Below are positions 46,808 to 46,883 of a stretch of DNA of 46,883 nucleotides, one piece after another. Positions within the stretch are counted from its first letter, which is position 1, and the number at the start of each line of letters is the position of its first letter. The notes beneath the pieces were generated by a model. It was not told the DNA's origin and ran no database searches. It saw only the letters and a list, made by a program, of their open reading frames with translations. The position numbers and the translations under genes were made by a program. This DNA comes from Clostridiales bacterium (GTDB lineage Bacteria; Bacillota; Clostridia; Christensenellales; Aristaeellaceae), in contig JAHZHZ010000019.1 in the NCBI GenBank assembly GCA_019419995.1, forward strand, positions 1 through 46,883. Direction: 5' to 3'.

Positions 46808-46883
46808 TGTTGTCGCGAGAGCGGCGGTGCGATCCTTGAAAACGATACAGAGAGAAAGATCAGAGCATCTGCGAGAGCGGATG
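46808..46883 (+). ncRNA. Start of a structured transcript, truncated by the window edge
   Basis: The first ~75 nt hold two GNRA hairpins sharing the core GCGAGAGCGG: GTCGC-GAGA-GCGGC (46812-46825) and CATCTGC-GAGA-GCGGATG (46866-46883, one G-T pair). This looks like a leader RNA or non-coding RNA. Too little is visible to name it; a second T-box is one option. Confidence 0.45.

Noticed and set aside
1..46883. CRISPR arrays, rRNA and tRNA genes, intact insertion sequences, prophage genes
   Set aside because: I looked for regularly spaced repeats, tRNA cloverleaf sequences, rRNA cores and transposase or capsid motifs and saw none. Only the MobC fragment points to a mobile element.

Overview
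This window is a chromosomal segment of an anaerobic, spore-forming, Gram-positive Clostridia-type bacterium. The evidence is a spoIIP homologue, a CD1247-type protein, a fused pta-ackA-yceD-rpmF locus, a B12-dependent class II ribonucleotide reductase, a small 8Fe ferredoxin, a T-box leader, near-consensus sigma-A promoters (TTGACA-17-TATAAT occurs repeatedly) and strong AGGAGG ribosome binding sites. Signal peptides ending in ALAE hint at the Christensenellales, but this is only an impression. Most of the window is ordinary core chromosome of moderate GC. The first ~2.9 kb is visibly more AT-rich and carries a mobilisation gene, so it is the end of an integrated mobile element.

Layout. 1-2.95 kb: element end with a truncated mobC, two adjacent radical SAM enzymes behind an operator-bearing promoter, and a DUF6061-type small protein. 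3.08-6.66 kb (minus): a ribose/galactose-type ABC importer (binding protein, double ATPase, permease) behind a perfect promoter. 6.9-9.2 kb (minus): pepP-efp-CD1247 protein. 9.3-9.5 kb (minus): small SRP RNA gene with promoter and terminator. 9.7-10.3 kb (plus): a structured leader RNA, an HPr-like small protein and a further hairpin-rich transcript tail. 10.3-11.7 kb (minus): TIM-barrel isomerase-like protein and Nudix hydrolase. 11.8-12.9 kb: class II aldolase. 13-17.1 kb: a response regulator, ABC-2 transporter, histidine kinase and a YiiX/NlpC-like hydrolase in one operon. 17.0-19.4 kb: ylxM-ffh and rpsP-khpA. 19.5-26.1 kb: a Crp-type regulator, nucleoside hydrolase and a complete BMP-type nucleoside ABC importer. 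26.2-27.8 kb: ferredoxin, TfoX-like, AlkD-like and a 64-residue unknown. 27.9-32.7 kb: prfC, typA and recF. 32.7-34.4 kb (minus): a DUF1614 membrane protein and spoIIP. 34.6-35.7 kb: a GT2-GtrA fusion. 35.8-38.9 kb (minus): pta-ackA-yceD-rpmF. 39.1-42.6 kb (minus): LacI regulator and class II ribonucleotide reductase. 42.8-43.3 kb (minus): ECF S component. 43.4-46.6 kb (minus): a tryptophan-type T-box followed by a trpXYZ-type ABC importer. The right end starts a new structured transcript that runs off the window.

How it works together. Three solute importers dominate: sugar, nucleoside and probably tryptophan. In each, the binding-protein gene comes first and is followed by a strong stem-loop before the membrane/ATPase genes, which fits differential expression of the binding protein. 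The nucleoside importer is preceded by its own hydrolase and a Crp-like regulator and forms a salvage module. Translation genes are well represented (SRP RNA, ffh, efp, rpsP, rpmF, prfC, typA).

The less ordinary items are the radical SAM pair on the mobile element, the leader RNA upstream of the HPr-like gene, paired inverted operators around the ylxM-ffh promoter, several palindromes built into promoters (Nudix gene, pta, nrdJ, ferredoxin), and the truncated RNA at the right edge. I found no CRISPR array, rRNA or tRNA gene, and no intact insertion sequence.
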